Assembly: GCA_903839035.1 (NCBI GenBank)
Contig: CAIMAQ010000069.1
Span: forward strand, 1-64,000
Source of the DNA: an uncultured Opitutia bacterium
GTDB taxonomy: Bacteria > Verrucomicrobiota > Verrucomicrobiia > Opitutales > Opitutaceae
Direction: 5' to 3'
DNA length: 64,000 bases
The stretch's first letter is position 1. The number at the start of each line of letters is the position of its first letter. The notes under the pieces are model-generated. The model did not search any database. It was given only the letters and a program-made list of their open reading frames with translations, and was not told the origin of the DNA. This document shows, piece after piece, positions 1 to 8,945 of this stretch. The position numbers and the translations under genes are program-made.

Positions 1-4
1 CATC

Positions 5-34
5 ATTCGCGTGAATTCGCGTCCATTCGCGGTT
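5..34. repeat. short 10-bp periodic repeat (attcgcg units)
   Basis: Three copies of ATTCGCG occur with an exact 10-bp period just downstream of the first gene on the minus strand. The units are ATTCGCGTGA, ATTCGCGTCC and ATTCGCGGTT. The composition resembles the other dispersed cgcgga/ccgcg repeats in this window near 6.4, 6.9 and 33.3 kb, but it is too short to assign to a named family. Confidence 0.5.
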
Positions 35-37
35 TAG

Positions 38-1018
38 TTACGGTTTGTACTCCGAGACCTTGAGCTTGCCGCTGACGATGTCGGCGCGCGCCTGGTCCAG
101 CCGCGACTTCATCGCGGGCGTCAGGACGGTGCGGTTGTGCTCATCGAACGAATAATCCACGCCGTTCTCCGCCAAGCCGAGCACGAGCTGGCCTGGTTTC
201 CACGTGCCGTTTTTCGCGTCCTCGAAGGCCTTGTAGACGGCGACATCCACGCGCTTCACCGCCGAGGTGAGCACGCTCCCCGGATGCAGGTAGTCCTGGT
301 TGCTGTCGCAGCCGATGCTGAGTTGGCCGGCGTCCTCCGCCGCCTGCATCACACCGATGCCCGTGGCCCCGGCGGCGTGGAACACCACGTCGGCGCCGCG
401 GCCGAACTGGCTCTTGGCCAGCTCCGCGCCCTTGGTCGGGTCGCCCCACGCGGCGGGCGTGGTGCCGGTCATGTTCTGGAAGACCTCGATGCCGGGGTTC
501 ACGTAGTGGGCCCCCTCGACGTAGCCGAGCGCGAATTTGCGGATGAGCGGGATGTCCATCCCGCCGACGAAGCCGATCTTGCCGGTCTTGGACGCCAGCG
601 CCGCCGCCATGCCGCAGAGGAAGGACGATTCCTGCTCGCGGAAGTTGATCGACTGGACGTTGGGCAGGTCCACCACGGCGTCGATGATGGTGAACTTCAC
701 GTTGGGAAACTGCTTGGCGACCTTCTCCACGGCCGAGGCCTGGGTGAAGCCCACCGCCACGATGATGTTGGCGCCGCGCTTGGCGGACTGGGCCATGATC
801 TGCTCGCGCTGGGCGGCGTTGGTGATCTCGAACTCGCGGAAGGCGATGCCGGTGTCGCGCTTGAACTTCTCGGCGCCCTCGCTGGCGGACTGGTTGAACG
901 ACCGGTCGAACTTGCCGCCGAAGTCATAGACGATGGCGGGGAGAAAATCCTTGGCGGACACCAGCGCGGTGGCGCCGGTGAGGAGAAACAACGCAAGCAG
1001 GCGGTGGGGGAAGGTCAT
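38..1018 (-). CDS. BMP-family periplasmic substrate-binding protein
   Basis: A 326-aa protein of the basic membrane protein family (Med/PnrA/TmpC type), which usually binds nucleosides or related small molecules in the periplasm for an ABC importer. The start is placed at MTFPHRLL because a clear signal peptide follows (hydrophobic LLALFLLTGATALVSA); an upstream in-frame ATG would add 36 Arg-rich residues and bury the signal. There is no lipobox Cys, so the product is probably soluble rather than a lipoprotein. Family landmarks are DFGGKFDRSFN near the mature N-terminus, the VVFHAAGATGIGV segment and SIGCDSNQDYL. No permease or ATPase gene is visible; such genes may lie left of the window. 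The ligand cannot be told from sequence alone. A hairpin lies 28 bases upstream of the start. Confidence 0.85.
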   Translation of the reverse strand: MTFPHRLLALFLLTGATALVSAKDFLPAIVYDFGGKFDRSFNQSASEGAEKFKRDTGIAFREFEITNAAQREQIMAQSAKRGANIIVAVGFTQASAVEKVAKQFPNVKFTIIDAVVDLPNVQSINFREQESSFLCGMAAALASKTGKIGFVGGMDIPLIRKFALGYVEGAHYVNPGIEVFQNMTGTTPAAWGDPTKGAELAKSQFGRGADVVFHAAGATGIGVMQAAEDAGQLSIGCDSNQDYLHPGSVLTSAVKRVDVAVYKAFEDAKNGTWKPGQLVLGLAENGVDYSFDEHNRTVLTPAMKSRLDQARADIVSGKLKVSEYKP

Positions 1019-1045
1019 CGGCGGAGCGACCCTGAACCTGCGAAA

Positions 1046-1080
1046 AAGCCGCCGGTGAATCAATGCCCAACGGCGGGCTT
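1046..1080 (-). promoter_or_regulatory. leader hairpin with T-run upstream of BMP gene
   Basis: Read on the minus strand, AAGCCCGCCG pairs with CGGCGGCTT (one bulged base) and is followed directly by a T-run, the form of an intrinsic terminator. It lies between the divergent genes, inside the presumed 5' leader of the BMP gene. An overlapping GCCCAA/TTGGGC pair (minus strand) could form a competing or pseudoknot fold. This could be attenuation or simply the end of another transcript; no known riboswitch core was recognised. Confidence 0.35.
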
Positions 1081-1166
1081 TCTTTGGGCGGGAACGAGAA
1101 AAAAGATTCGGCAACCGCGCCGACATCGCTAGCTAACTGCTGCCACCCCTCCGACCCACCCTCCGC

Positions 1167-1925
1167 ATGGCCCACCGACCCTTCCGCGAACACTTTGCCC
1201 CGCCCACCGAACCGTACTTCCGCTGGCGCGGCGGCGAGATCACCCGCATCGAGGGCTTCTCGGACGCGGTCTTCGCGTTTGCTGTCTCGCTGCTGGTCGT
1301 CGCGCTCGAGGTGCCGCACACGTACGCCGAACTGCGCGAAGTGCTGCATGCGTTCCCCGGGTTCATCGCGAGCTTCATGATGCTCTATCTTTTCTGGAGC
1401 TACCACTACCGCTACTTCCGGCGCTACGGGCTGGAGGACAATTTCTCCAAATGGCTCAACGCCGTGCTGCTCCTGCTCGTGCTGTTCTCCGTCTATCCGC
1501 TCAAGTTCCTCTTTGGGCTCATGTTCCAGGGCCTGTTCGGCAGCAGTGGCCTGCACGGGGCCCACGCGATCAGCCTCGGCTCTGAGCAGGAATGGTCCGG
1601 CCTGCTCTACATTTATGGCGCCGGGCTCGCCGGGATCTTCTGCTGCTATGCCGGCCTCTACCAGCACGCCTACAGCCTGCGGGCCCGGCTCCGGCTCACG
1701 CGGGCGGAGGAGATCCTCACCGTCAGCGCCGTGCGCGGCTACGCCATCGCGATCGGCGTCTGCCTGCTTTCCATTCTCATGGTGAATCTCGGCCGGCAGA
1801 CCCTCGCCGGGTACGTCTACTTCCTCATCGCGATCCTCGTGCCGATCAGCACGCGCTGGCACAAGCGCGCCGCGCGGCGGGCCGAGGAAGCCTGGCGGGC
1901 GCAGCGGCAGGCGGAATCGCGCTAA
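1167..1925 (+). CDS. TMEM175-family (DUF1211) potassium channel-like membrane protein
   Basis: A 252-aa integral membrane protein. Residues near 28-50 read RIEGFSDAVFAFAVSLLVV, carrying the RxxxFSD signature of the TMEM175/DUF1211 family, whose members form K+-selective channels in which the first helix lines the pore. About six hydrophobic segments follow (for example FIASFMMLYLFW, WLNAVLLLLVLFSVYPLKF, LLYIYGAGLAGIFCCYAGL, YAIAIGVCLLSILMV, YVYFLIAILVPI), ending in a basic cytoplasmic tail. The length fits the bacterial one-repeat form, which works as a tetramer. It is divergently transcribed from the BMP gene and stands alone. The family call is firm; channel activity is inferred from family knowledge. 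Confidence 0.85.
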   Translation: MAHRPFREHFAPPTEPYFRWRGGEITRIEGFSDAVFAFAVSLLVVALEVPHTYAELREVLHAFPGFIASFMMLYLFWSYHYRYFRRYGLEDNFSKWLNAVLLLLVLFSVYPLKFLFGLMFQGLFGSSGLHGAHAISLGSEQEWSGLLYIYGAGLAGIFCCYAGLYQHAYSLRARLRLTRAEEILTVSAVRGYAIAIGVCLLSILMVNLGRQTLAGYVYFLIAILVPISTRWHKRAARRAEEAWRAQRQAESR

Positions 1926-1950
1926 GGCGCGCTCCGGCTGATTGGATTTC

Positions 1951-1973
1951 GGGCGGAACCGTTGGGTCCGCCC
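1951..1973. terminator. GC-rich hairpin between convergent genes
   Basis: GGGCGGAACC, a GTT loop and GGGTCCGCCC form a 10-base stem with one mismatch between the ends of the TMEM175-like gene and glgP. No strong T-run follows. Its position between convergent stops makes a shared terminator plausible. Confidence 0.45.
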
Positions 1974-2010
1974 AACACCCGGCCGGCGGGCGCGGGCCAC
2001 CCGCGGAAAC

Positions 2011-4533
2011 CTACTTCACCGGCACCGGCGACAGGTTCCAGATGTCCTTCGCGTATTCGCGGATGGTGCGGTCGCTGGAGAACTTGCCCATGCGCGCGGT
2101 GTTGAGGATGGCCATTCTCGCCCACTTCGCCTGGTCGCGATAGGCGGCGTCCACGCGCAGGTGCGCGTCGCTGTAGGCGCGGAAATCCGCCAGCACCATG
2201 AAGGGATCGCCGCCTTGCAGGAGGCTGTTGCGCGTGAGGGCAAACGGTTCCGGCTCGCCCGGGGCGAAGTAGTCCGAGCCCAGCCAGTCCACCACGGCGC
2301 GCAGCTCCTCGTCGGAGTTGTAGACGTCCCCCGGGCGGTAACCCGCGGCCTGGCGGGCCACGACCTGCTCCACGGTGAGCCCGAAGATGAAGATGTTGTC
2401 GTCGCCGACCTCCTCCTTGATCTCGACATTGGCGCCGTCGAGCGTGCCGATGGTGAGGGCGCCGTTGAGGGCGAGCTTCATGTTGCCCGTGCCGGAGGCT
2501 TCCTTGCCGGCGGTCGAGATCTGCTCGGACAAGTCCGCCGCCGGGATGATCTTCTCGGCGAGGGAGACGCGGTAGTTGGGCAGAAAGGCGACCTTGAGTT
2601 TGCCGCCGATGCGGGTGTCGGCGTTGATCCGCGCCCCGATGAGGTTGATCGCGCGGATGATGTTCTTCGCGAGATCATAGCCCGGGGCGGCCTTCGCGCC
2701 GAAGACAAACACCCGCGGCACCATATCGAGGCCGGGGTTTTGCAGCAGCCGGCGGTAGAGGGCGAGGATGTGGAGCAGATTCAGGTGCTGGCGCTTGTAC
2801 TCGTGCAGCCGCTTGATCTGCACGTCGAAGAGCGCGGCGGGTGACACCTCGATGCCGCACTCCAGCTGGATGACCGTGGCGAGCTCCACCTTGTTGGCGT
2901 GCTTGATGGCCATGAACTCGCGCTGGAAGGCGGCATCGTCCGCCCACTGCTCCAGTCCGCGCAGCAGGTCGAGGTCACGCACCCAGGCCGTGCTGCCGAG
3001 CTTCGCGGTGATGAGGTCGGCGAGGCGCGGGTTGCTCTTGAGGAGCCAGCGGCGGGGCGTGATGCCGGTGGTCTTGTTCTGGAATTTGCCCGGGTAGAGC
3101 GCATCGAACTCGGGGAACAGGTCCTTTTTCAGGAGCGCGGTGTGCAGCGCGGCGACGCCGTTGACCGTGTGGGAGCCGGCGACGGCGAGGTTGGCCATGC
3201 GCACGAGCTTGTGCCCGTTTTCCTCGATGAGGGAACAGACGCGCTTCTTGTCGTTGTCGCCGGGCCACTTCGATTCGACCAACTGCATCAGGCGGATGTT
3301 GAGGTCGTAGATGAGCTGGAGATGACGCGGCAGGACGCGCTCGAACAGCCCCACGCCCCATTTTTCCAGCGCCTCGGGCAGCAGCGTGTGGTTGGTGTAG
3401 GCGAAAGTCTTGTTCGTGACGGCCCAGGCCGTCTCCCACGCCATGTTCTCCTCGTCCACGAGGATGCGCATCAACTCCACGATGGAGATGGCCGGGTGCG
3501 TGTCGTTCAGTTGCACGGCGACCTTGGCGGCGAAATTGCCCCACGTGTTGCCCGGGGTGCGGAAGTGGCGGCGGATGATGTCGCGCAAGGAGCAGGCGAT
3601 GAAGAAATACTGCTGCACCAGGCGGAGTTCCTTGCCGCTCTCGGTCTTGTCGTTCGGGTACAGCACCTTCGACACCGAGTCGCCAATGGCTTTTTCCTGC
3701 ACGGCGCCGACGTAGCCGCCGGTGTTGAAGGCGGCGAGGTCGAAGCCCTCGTCGGCCTTGGACGCCCACAGGCGGAGGAGATTCACCGTGCCCGTGCCGT
3801 AGCCGGCGATCGGGATGTCATGCGGCACACCGAGGACGGTCTTCGTGTCCACCCAGCGCGGCCGGTAGTTGCCGCGGTCGTCGAACACATTTTCGACCCG
3901 GCCGTAGAGGTGGATCTTCTGGATGTATTCGGGCCGCACGACTTCCCACGGGTCGCCGAAGCGGATCCAATTGTCGGGGTGCTCGATCTGGCTGCCGTTG
4001 ACGAACTCCTGCTTGAAGAGCCCGAACTCGTAGTAAATGCCGTAGCCGAGCGCCGGGTAATCGAGGGTCGCGAGCGAATCCAGGAAACACGCCGCCAGCC
4101 GGCCGAGGCCGCCGTTGCCGAGGCCCATGTCGACCTCCGTCTCGCGGATCTGCTCAAAGTTCTGCCCGAGCGACTCGAGCGCGGCCTTCGCGGCATCGAA
4201 CAGACCGGTGGCGAGGAGGTTGTTGCCGAACAGCCGGCCGATGAGGTACTCGAGGGAAAAATAGTAGATGCGGCGGACGTTCTGCTCGTTGTGCAGCGTC
4301 TGCGTGGCAATCATGCGCTCGTGGATGGTGTCGCGCACGGCCAGCGCGGTCGCGACCCACCAGTCGCGCGGCGTCGCCGAGCCGGCATGGCGCGCCAGGG
4401 TCGAGACCAGGTGCCGCTGGATGAGCGAGCGCATGATCACCTCAACGGAGTCCGGATGGGCGCGGCCGGCGGGCGTGGTGACGGCGGCGGGCTTGGCGGG
4501 TGATTTCTTCTTGGCGGCGGTCGGCATGGTCAA
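2011..4533 (-). CDS. glgP: glycogen/maltodextrin phosphorylase
   Basis: An 840-aa GT35 phosphorylase that releases glucose-1-phosphate from alpha-1,4-glucans using pyridoxal phosphate; cytoplasmic glycogen breakdown. The length matches the family (about 800-850 aa). Landmarks in order: [11 protein letters not shown] near residue 85, [17 protein letters not shown] near residue 135, [16 protein letters not shown] in the middle, TPRRWL near residue 495, and the PLP-lysine segment [19 protein letters not shown] near residue 690. The N-terminus starts with a short Lys/Ala/Pro-rich stretch ([18 protein letters not shown]) not part of the fold. The gene follows mutL on the same strand after about 50 bases, so the two may be cotranscribed. 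A starch-binding-like protein at 34.2-34.6 kb may act in the same polysaccharide metabolism, though it is unlinked. Confidence 0.97.
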   Translation of the reverse strand: MTMPTAAKKKSPAKPAAVTTPAGRAHPDSVEVIMRSLIQRHLVSTLARHAGSATPRDWWVATALAVRDTIHERMIATQTLHNEQNVRRIYYFSLEYLIGRLFGNNLLATGLFDAAKAALESLGQNFEQIRETEVDMGLGNGGLGRLAACFLDSLATLDYPALGYGIYYEFGLFKQEFVNGSQIEHPDNWIRFGDPWEVVRPEYIQKIHLYGRVENVFDDRGNYRPRWVDTKTVLGVPHDIPIAGYGTGTVNLLRLWASKADEGFDLAAFNTGGYVGAVQEKAIGDSVSKVLYPNDKTESGKELRLVQQYFFIACSLRDIIRRHFRTPGNTWGNFAAKVAVQLNDTHPAISIVELMRILVDEENMAWETAWAVTNKTFAYTNHTLLPEALEKWGVGLFERVLPRHLQLIYDLNIRLMQLVESKWPGDNDKKRVCSLIEENGHKLVRMANLAVAGSHTVNGVAALHTALLKKDLFPEFDALYPGKFQNKTTGITPRRWLLKSNPRLADLITAKLGSTAWVRDLDLLRGLEQWADDAAFQREFMAIKHANKVELATVIQLECGIEVSPAALFDVQIKRLHEYKRQHLNLLHILALYRRLLQNPGLDMVPRVFVFGAKAAPGYDLAKNIIRAINLIGARINADTRIGGKLKVAFLPNYRVSLAEKIIPAADLSEQISTAGKEASGTGNMKLALNGALTIGTLDGANVEIKEEVGDDNIFIFGLTVEQVVARQAAGYRPGDVYNSDEELRAVVDWLGSDYFAPGEPEPFALTRNSLLQGGDPFMVLADFRAYSDAHLRVDAAYRDQAKWARMAILNTARMGKFSSDRTIREYAKDIWNLSPVPVK

Positions 4534-4584
4534 AGGTGCGGGAGGGAGACCAAGATTCGTGCCAGCAGTGCCCCGATGGCACGC

Positions 4585-6414
4585 CTATTTTTGGAACCGG
4601 CGCGCAAGTTCACCGTGGTGTAACTCGATATAGGTCGGCCGGCCGGCGGGATTGGTCAGCGGCGAGCGGGTCGCAAACAGTTGCACGGCGAGGGCCTGCA
4701 CCTCGGCTTCGCCGGTCGTGGCGGGCAGCCGGATGGCCTTGGCGGCGGCCAGGCGGGCGAGTTCCTCCCGGGCCAGGCCGGGGTTGTTGTCGGGCACGCG
4801 GCCCTCGCGGAACGCCCCCAGCAGGTCGCGCAGGAACGGCTCGGCGTCCGCCGGCTCCATCCACGCCGGCACGGCCTCGACGCGGAAGAAATTGCGGCCG
4901 AACTCGGAAACCTCGAAGCCGTGGGCGTTGAGAAACGGCAACCGGTCGAGCAGCAGGGCCGTCAGGATGGGGTCGAGTTCCAGCGGGATTGGCAGCAACA
5001 GGCGCTGGCTGGGCACCGTCCCGGCGGCAAACTGCTCGCGCAACCGCTCGAACCACACCCGCTCGTGCGCCGCCCGGCGGTCGAGGAGCACCAGCCCCGC
5101 CGAGGTCTCGAACAACGCGTAATTGCCGTGCGCGAGCCCCACGAAACGCCAGTTCAACGCCGCCACCGGGCGGGGCGACAGCGCCGTCGGGCTGGAACCC
5201 ATGGCAGCGGCCGAAACTGGATTTGGCGTGAGGGACGGTTGGGCGGCCCACGCACCGGCTGGGGCCGCGGCCATGGGGCGGAAAACCGCCGGACTCGCCG
5301 CCGGCTGAATCCAACGCACCGGCTCCGGGGTAACCACAGCGGTTTTCGCCGGCAAAAAATCCGCCGGCACGCCGGGGCTGGAAGCCGGGCCGCCCGGCGT
5401 GGCCAGGGTTGGCATGGCCGCCGTCCCAAGTTCCCGCAGCCGCTGGAGCACGCTGCGGATCACAAACGCCCGCACCGCCGGCTCGCTGCGGAAGCGCACT
5501 TCGCGTTTCGCCGGGTGCACGTTCACGTCCACCGCGGCAGGATCACACTCGAAAAACACGAAGGCCAGTGGGTAGCGGCCCTTCGGCAGCGACTCATGAT
5601 AGCTCTCGATCAGCGCATAGTTCAGCGTGCGGCTGTCCACCGGGCGCTGGTTCACAAACACGATCATCTCGTGCCGCGTGGCGCGGCCCGTGCCCGGCCG
5701 GCCGATCAAGCCGCTCAGCCGCATCCCGGACTCCCCGGCCTCGAGCGGCACCAGCGCCGCGGCGTTTTGCCGGCCGAAGATCTCCGCCACGCGCTCCGCC
5801 AGCGTGGTGCATTCGGGCGAGCGAAAAATCACCCGGCCATCCTCGATCAGCGTGAAAGCCGTCGCCGGGCACGCCAGCGCGTACAGCCGCACGCACTGGA
5901 TGATGTGCGCCGCCTCGGTCGGGTCGGTCTTGAGGAATTTCCGGCGCGCCGGCACCGAGTTGAACAGGTGCGTGACCTCGATCCGGGTGCCCACCGGCCG
6001 GCCACAATCGCGCACGTGGACGAACTTGCCGCCGTTGACCAGAATCTCCGTGCCCACGTCGTTGCCCGCCTCGCGCGTCTGCAGCTCGAACCGCGACACG
6101 CTGGCGATGGACGGCAGCGCCTCGCCGCGGAAACCGTAGCTGGCGAGCCGGTCCAGGTCGGCCGCCTCGGCGATCTTGCTCGTGGCGTGGCGTTCCAGCG
6201 CCAGCAGCGCGTCGTCACGCGCCATGCCGGAGCCGTTGTCCTCGATGCGCATGAGCGAGCGGCCGCCGTGGCGGAACTCGACCTCGATGCGCGTGGCGCC
6301 GGCGTCGAGGGCGTTCTCGACGAGTTCCTTCACCACCGCGGCCGGGCGCTCGATGACCTCGCCCGCGGCGATCTGGTTGGCGACCCGGTCGGTGAGAATG
6401 CGGACTTTGGCCAT
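4585..6414 (-). CDS. mutL: DNA mismatch repair protein MutL
   Basis: A 609-aa MutL. The N-terminal GHKL ATPase is unmistakable: IAAGEVIERPAAVVKELVEN, DAGATRIEV, IEDNGSGM, ERHATSKI and GFRGEALPSIASVSRFEL all lie within the first 110 residues, followed by the transducer domain (NQRPVDSRTLNYAL, VDVNVHPAKREVRF). A Pro/Ala-rich linker (about residues 330-420) leads to the dimerisation domain. Start: MAKVRIL was chosen over an in-frame ATG five codons upstream because family members begin within a few residues of VRIL. Oddity: the nuclease motif DQHA(x)2E(x)4E reads DRRAAHERVWFE and the C-terminal CPHGRP motif reads NPAGRP, so the metal-binding His and Cys are missing. The protein may lack the latent endonuclease of many MutLs. 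No mutS is in the window. Confidence 0.95.
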   Translation of the reverse strand: MAKVRILTDRVANQIAAGEVIERPAAVVKELVENALDAGATRIEVEFRHGGRSLMRIEDNGSGMARDDALLALERHATSKIAEAADLDRLASYGFRGEALPSIASVSRFELQTREAGNDVGTEILVNGGKFVHVRDCGRPVGTRIEVTHLFNSVPARRKFLKTDPTEAAHIIQCVRLYALACPATAFTLIEDGRVIFRSPECTTLAERVAEIFGRQNAAALVPLEAGESGMRLSGLIGRPGTGRATRHEMIVFVNQRPVDSRTLNYALIESYHESLPKGRYPLAFVFFECDPAAVDVNVHPAKREVRFRSEPAVRAFVIRSVLQRLRELGTAAMPTLATPGGPASSPGVPADFLPAKTAVVTPEPVRWIQPAASPAVFRPMAAAPAGAWAAQPSLTPNPVSAAAMGSSPTALSPRPVAALNWRFVGLAHGNYALFETSAGLVLLDRRAAHERVWFERLREQFAAGTVPSQRLLLPIPLELDPILTALLLDRLPFLNAHGFEVSEFGRNFFRVEAVPAWMEPADAEPFLRDLLGAFREGRVPDNNPGLAREELARLAAAKAIRLPATTGEAEVQALAVQLFATRSPLTNPAGRPTYIELHHGELARRFQK

Positions 6415-6430
6415 GGCAGGCCCCATCAAA

Positions 6431-6513
6431 TCGCGGAATCACGGCGGAACGGAAGCGCGGAATTAGAATTCCAATCCGATCGCGGAGACGCGGAGGGACG
6501 GAAACACGGAACT
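6431..6513. repeat. tandem copy of cgcgga-type dispersed repeat
   Basis: Two similar segments of about 39 bases follow each other with a 48-base period (starting near 6431 and 6479), each beginning TCGCGGA and ending GCGGAATTAGAAT or ACGGAACTAGAAT. The second copy overlaps the last codons of the GxxExxY pseudogene and includes the left arm of the inverted repeat described there. The same word family recurs at 33.3-33.4 kb. Confidence 0.6.
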
Positions 6514-6921
6514 AGAATGTGAGTATGACGCGTCGGATTTCGACCGCAGGCTTGGCAAAGTTGATGACCAGCGCGATCGGGGCACCCGTCGCCTTGAGGC
6601 AGGAACGAGCCGTGGCGAGGTGAATGTCCTCGATGGCTCGGCAGGCTTTGAGCTCAATCACAACGCGTCCGGCGACCAACAGATCCAACCGATGCTCCCC
6701 GATGGCCTACCCCGCATAAAAAAGCACCACGATTTTCTGCCGTTCAAAAGCCAGCCGCCCTTTCGCGAACTCAATCGCCAAAGCCTCCTCGTAGATTTTC
6801 TCCAAGAATCCCGGGCCAAGCGCCCGATTTACCCGGATACAGCATCCGATGATTCGCTCAGAAAGCTCCGCTTCGACCAATTGCATTGGTCCTCCGTGTT
6901 TCCGCCTCTCCGCGCCTCCGC
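6482..6921. repeat. 29-bp inverted repeats flanking the GxxExxY pseudogene
   Basis: The left arm at 6482-6510 and the right arm at 6893-6921 are reverse complements at 26 of 29 positions; each carries GGAAACACGGA or its complement at the inner end. The arms enclose exactly one gene, the broken GxxExxY gene, giving the shape of a small gene cassette. No transposase is present. Confidence 0.7.
6512..6886 (-). pseudogene. GxxExxY protein, interrupted by an in-frame amber codon
   Basis: Reading the minus strand from the ATG gives 124 codons of a typical GxxExxY protein: the name motif GPGFLEKIYEEAL at residues 24-36, then HRLDLLVAGRVVIELKAC, AIEDIHLATARSCLKATG and ALVINFAK. This is the usual length (about 125 aa) and order for the family. 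Codon 60 is TAG (6707-6709), between FYAG and AIGEHRLDLL, so only the first half can be made. No other frame change is needed, so the decay looks recent. The gene is bracketed by 29-base inverted repeats at 6482-6510 and 6893-6921. The function of GxxExxY proteins is unknown; the RLDLLV and VIELK segments resemble a PD-(D/E)XK nuclease core. Amber readthrough or a sequencing error are the alternatives. Confidence 0.85.
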
Positions 6922-6936
6922 GCTAAATCCCCCGTC

Positions 6937-8340
6937 TTATTTCAGGATCTTTTCCCAGCGCTTGAACTGTTTCGCGACCTGGGCAGGGCCGGGCATGCCG
7001 GGGCCGGTGCGTTTCGCGAGCGCGCGCGTGAGGTCAAACACCTGCACCCAGTCCGCACCGAACGCGGAGTGAATCTTCTGCACCTCCGTAGTCGGGAGTT
7101 GGTCGAGCCGGATAACGCTCTTCTCCGCCAGCTGCACCACCGCGCCCACCGCATGGTGGGCATCGCGGAACGGCACCCCCTTGAGCACGAGATAGTCGGC
7201 GAGGTCCGTCGCCAGCAACGCCGGGTCCGCCACCGCAGCGGCGCAGCGCTCGCGGTTGAACGTCAGCCCGCCGAGCACACCGGCCAGCACGTCGGCGCAA
7301 AGCGCAGACTGGTCGTAGCTGTCGAAAATCGCCGGCTTGTCCTCCTGGAGGTCGCGGTTGTACGTCAGCGGCAGGCCCTTCACGAGCGTGAGCAGCGTGT
7401 GCAGGTTGCCCTGGAGGCGCGCGGACTTGCCGCGCAGCAACTCGCAGGCGTCGGGGTTCTTCTTCTGCGGCATCAGCGACGAGCCGGTGCTGAACGCATC
7501 GGCCATCTCGACGAACTTGAACTCGACACTGCTCCAGAGGATCAGGTCCTCCGCGATGCGGGAAAGGTGCACGCCGAACAGGGCGCACGCGGTGGCGAAC
7601 TCAATGTGCACGTCGCGGTCCGCCACGGCGTCCATCGAGTTGGGCGTGACCTGCGGCCGGCCCTTCGCATCGGTGAAGCCGAGCGCCTTCGCGGTGTACT
7701 CCCGGTCAATGGGCAGCGTGGTGCCGGCGATGGCGCCGGCGCCGAGCGGGCACCAGTTGGCGTGGTCCACCACGTCGGCCAGGCGCGCCCGGTCGCGCTC
7801 GAGCATCTCGAGCCACGCGAAAAGGTGATGGGCCGCCGGCACCGGCTGCGCGCGCTGGAGGTGCGTGTAGCCCGGGATCAGCACGTCGCGGTTGGCCTGG
7901 GCCAGGGCGAGGAGCGCGCGCTGGGCCGCGGCGATTTTTCCGGCCAGCACGCCGGCGGAGAACTTGAGCCAGAGCCGCATGTCGGTCGCGATCTGGTCGT
8001 TCCGGCTGCGCGCGGTGTGGAGCTTGGCGGCGGCGGGCACGCGCTTCGTCAGCGCGGCCTCGATGTTCATATGGACGTCCTCCAGCGCGGTGTCCCAGGT
8101 AAAATTGCCCGCGGCGATCTCGGCGAGGATGACGTCCAGCCCGGCGTGGATCGCGTCGCGTTCCTTCGCGGTGATGAGGCCGACGGACGCGAGCATGGCC
8201 GAGTGGGCCTTGCTCCCGGCGATGTCAAACGCGGCGAGGCGGCGGTCGAACGAGACGGACTCGCTGAACTGCAGCATCAACTCGGCGGGACCCGCGGTAA
8301 AGCGGCCGCCCCAAATCGCGGGGGAAGTCTTCTTGGCCAT
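6937..8340 (-). CDS. argH: argininosuccinate lyase
   Basis: A 467-aa enzyme of the fumarase/aspartase superfamily that splits argininosuccinate into arginine and fumarate, the last step of arginine synthesis. The start [14 protein letters not shown] and the early [14 protein letters not shown] fit the family. The superfamily signature loop with the catalytic serine reads [20 protein letters not shown] near residue 285; [18 protein letters not shown] near 110 and [20 protein letters not shown] near 160 are the other conserved regions, including the catalytic His of the second. The length matches (about 460 aa). It is divergent from the small secreted-protein gene across an 85-base spacer. No other arginine genes are in the window. 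Confidence 0.97.
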   Translation of the reverse strand: MAKKTSPAIWGGRFTAGPAELMLQFSESVSFDRRLAAFDIAGSKAHSAMLASVGLITAKERDAIHAGLDVILAEIAAGNFTWDTALEDVHMNIEAALTKRVPAAAKLHTARSRNDQIATDMRLWLKFSAGVLAGKIAAAQRALLALAQANRDVLIPGYTHLQRAQPVPAAHHLFAWLEMLERDRARLADVVDHANWCPLGAGAIAGTTLPIDREYTAKALGFTDAKGRPQVTPNSMDAVADRDVHIEFATACALFGVHLSRIAEDLILWSSVEFKFVEMADAFSTGSSLMPQKKNPDACELLRGKSARLQGNLHTLLTLVKGLPLTYNRDLQEDKPAIFDSYDQSALCADVLAGVLGGLTFNRERCAAAVADPALLATDLADYLVLKGVPFRDAHHAVGAVVQLAEKSVIRLDQLPTTEVQKIHSAFGADWVQVFDLTRALAKRTGPGMPGPAQVAKQFKRWEKILK

Positions 8341-8425
8341 GGCGCCACCACAAGACGCCGGGGCGTGCCGGCGCGCAACGCGAAAACGGGATGGCCATGC
8401 CCCACCCGGCCTCCAAAGTCAGGGC

Positions 8426-8881
8426 ATGCTTCGTCGCCTGCTGCTGGCCTGCCTTGCCCTCGCGCTGGGGGGACCCACCGTGCGGGCCACGGAGGAGGCC
8501 ACGCTCCGCCGCTACGATTTGGTCACGGTCGAGCCGGTCAGCACATCCATCTACGTCGGCAGCGTGTCGCTGTCCGTGACGCCCTTTATCCGCAAGGCCG
8601 GCGTCTACCACTCCAACTATGTGGCCAAGGTTTTCCCCTATTTTTTCTGGGGTGAGCAGGGCCGGATCGCGATCGACCTGTCGGACGACGACCTGCGCCG
8701 GCTCGCGCAGGGCGAGGTCGTGCAGTTCAAGGGCCGGGGCCTGAACGACGACGGCGAGGAACGCCACATCGAGGGCCGGGCGGTGCCGGCCAACGCCCAT
8801 TCCGGCAAGATCAAGGTGCGCGTGTTCGTCTCCAAGCGCATCCAGCTGATTTTCAACTCGACGTACAAAATCGGGTCATAG
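8426..8881 (+). CDS. secreted protein of unknown function
   Basis: A 151-aa protein. The ATG was chosen because it opens directly into a signal peptide (LLLACLALALGGPTVRA, cleavage likely near residue 20). The mature part is mainly beta-prone, with YDLVTVEPVSTSIYVGSVSL, a YYHSNY-like segment (VYHSNYVAKVFPYFFW), IAIDLSDDDLRRLAQGEVVQ and a hydrophobic end (VRVFVSKRIQLIFN). There is no lipobox, enzyme motif or transmembrane anchor. I do not recognise the family; it looks like a small exported protein kept in related genomes. It is divergent from argH and ends at a hairpin shared with the OsmC gene. Confidence 0.7.
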   Translation: MLRRLLLACLALALGGPTVRATEEATLRRYDLVTVEPVSTSIYVGSVSLSVTPFIRKAGVYHSNYVAKVFPYFFWGEQGRIAIDLSDDDLRRLAQGEVVQFKGRGLNDDGEERHIEGRAVPANAHSGKIKVRVFVSKRIQLIFNSTYKIGS

Positions 8882-8884
8882 GTC

Positions 8885-8928
8885 ATGGGCGATGGGTTCG
8901 GAGGTTTTCCCTCTCGCCCATCGCCCAT
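8885..8928. terminator. bidirectional terminator hairpin
   Basis: ATGGGCGATGGG and CCCATCGCCCAT form a perfect 12-base stem around a 20-base loop. It sits between the convergent ends of the secreted-protein gene and the OsmC gene. A further CCCATCGCCC copy follows at about 8931, so alternative pairings exist. Confidence 0.65.
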
Positions 8929-8945
8929 CACCCATCGCCCGGCGG

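Noticed and set aside
1016-1166. Purine riboswitch upstream of the BMP gene
   Set aside because: The conserved core bases and three-way junction of purine riboswitches are not visible; only a hairpin is supported.
2899-4503. A 534-codon plus-strand frame, and similar ones at 4681-6522, 6886-8655, 9793-12480 and 14039-15385
   Set aside because: Each is antisense to a clear enzyme or kinase gene (glgP, mutL, argH, kinases) and has the composition of a shadow frame with no recognisable domain.
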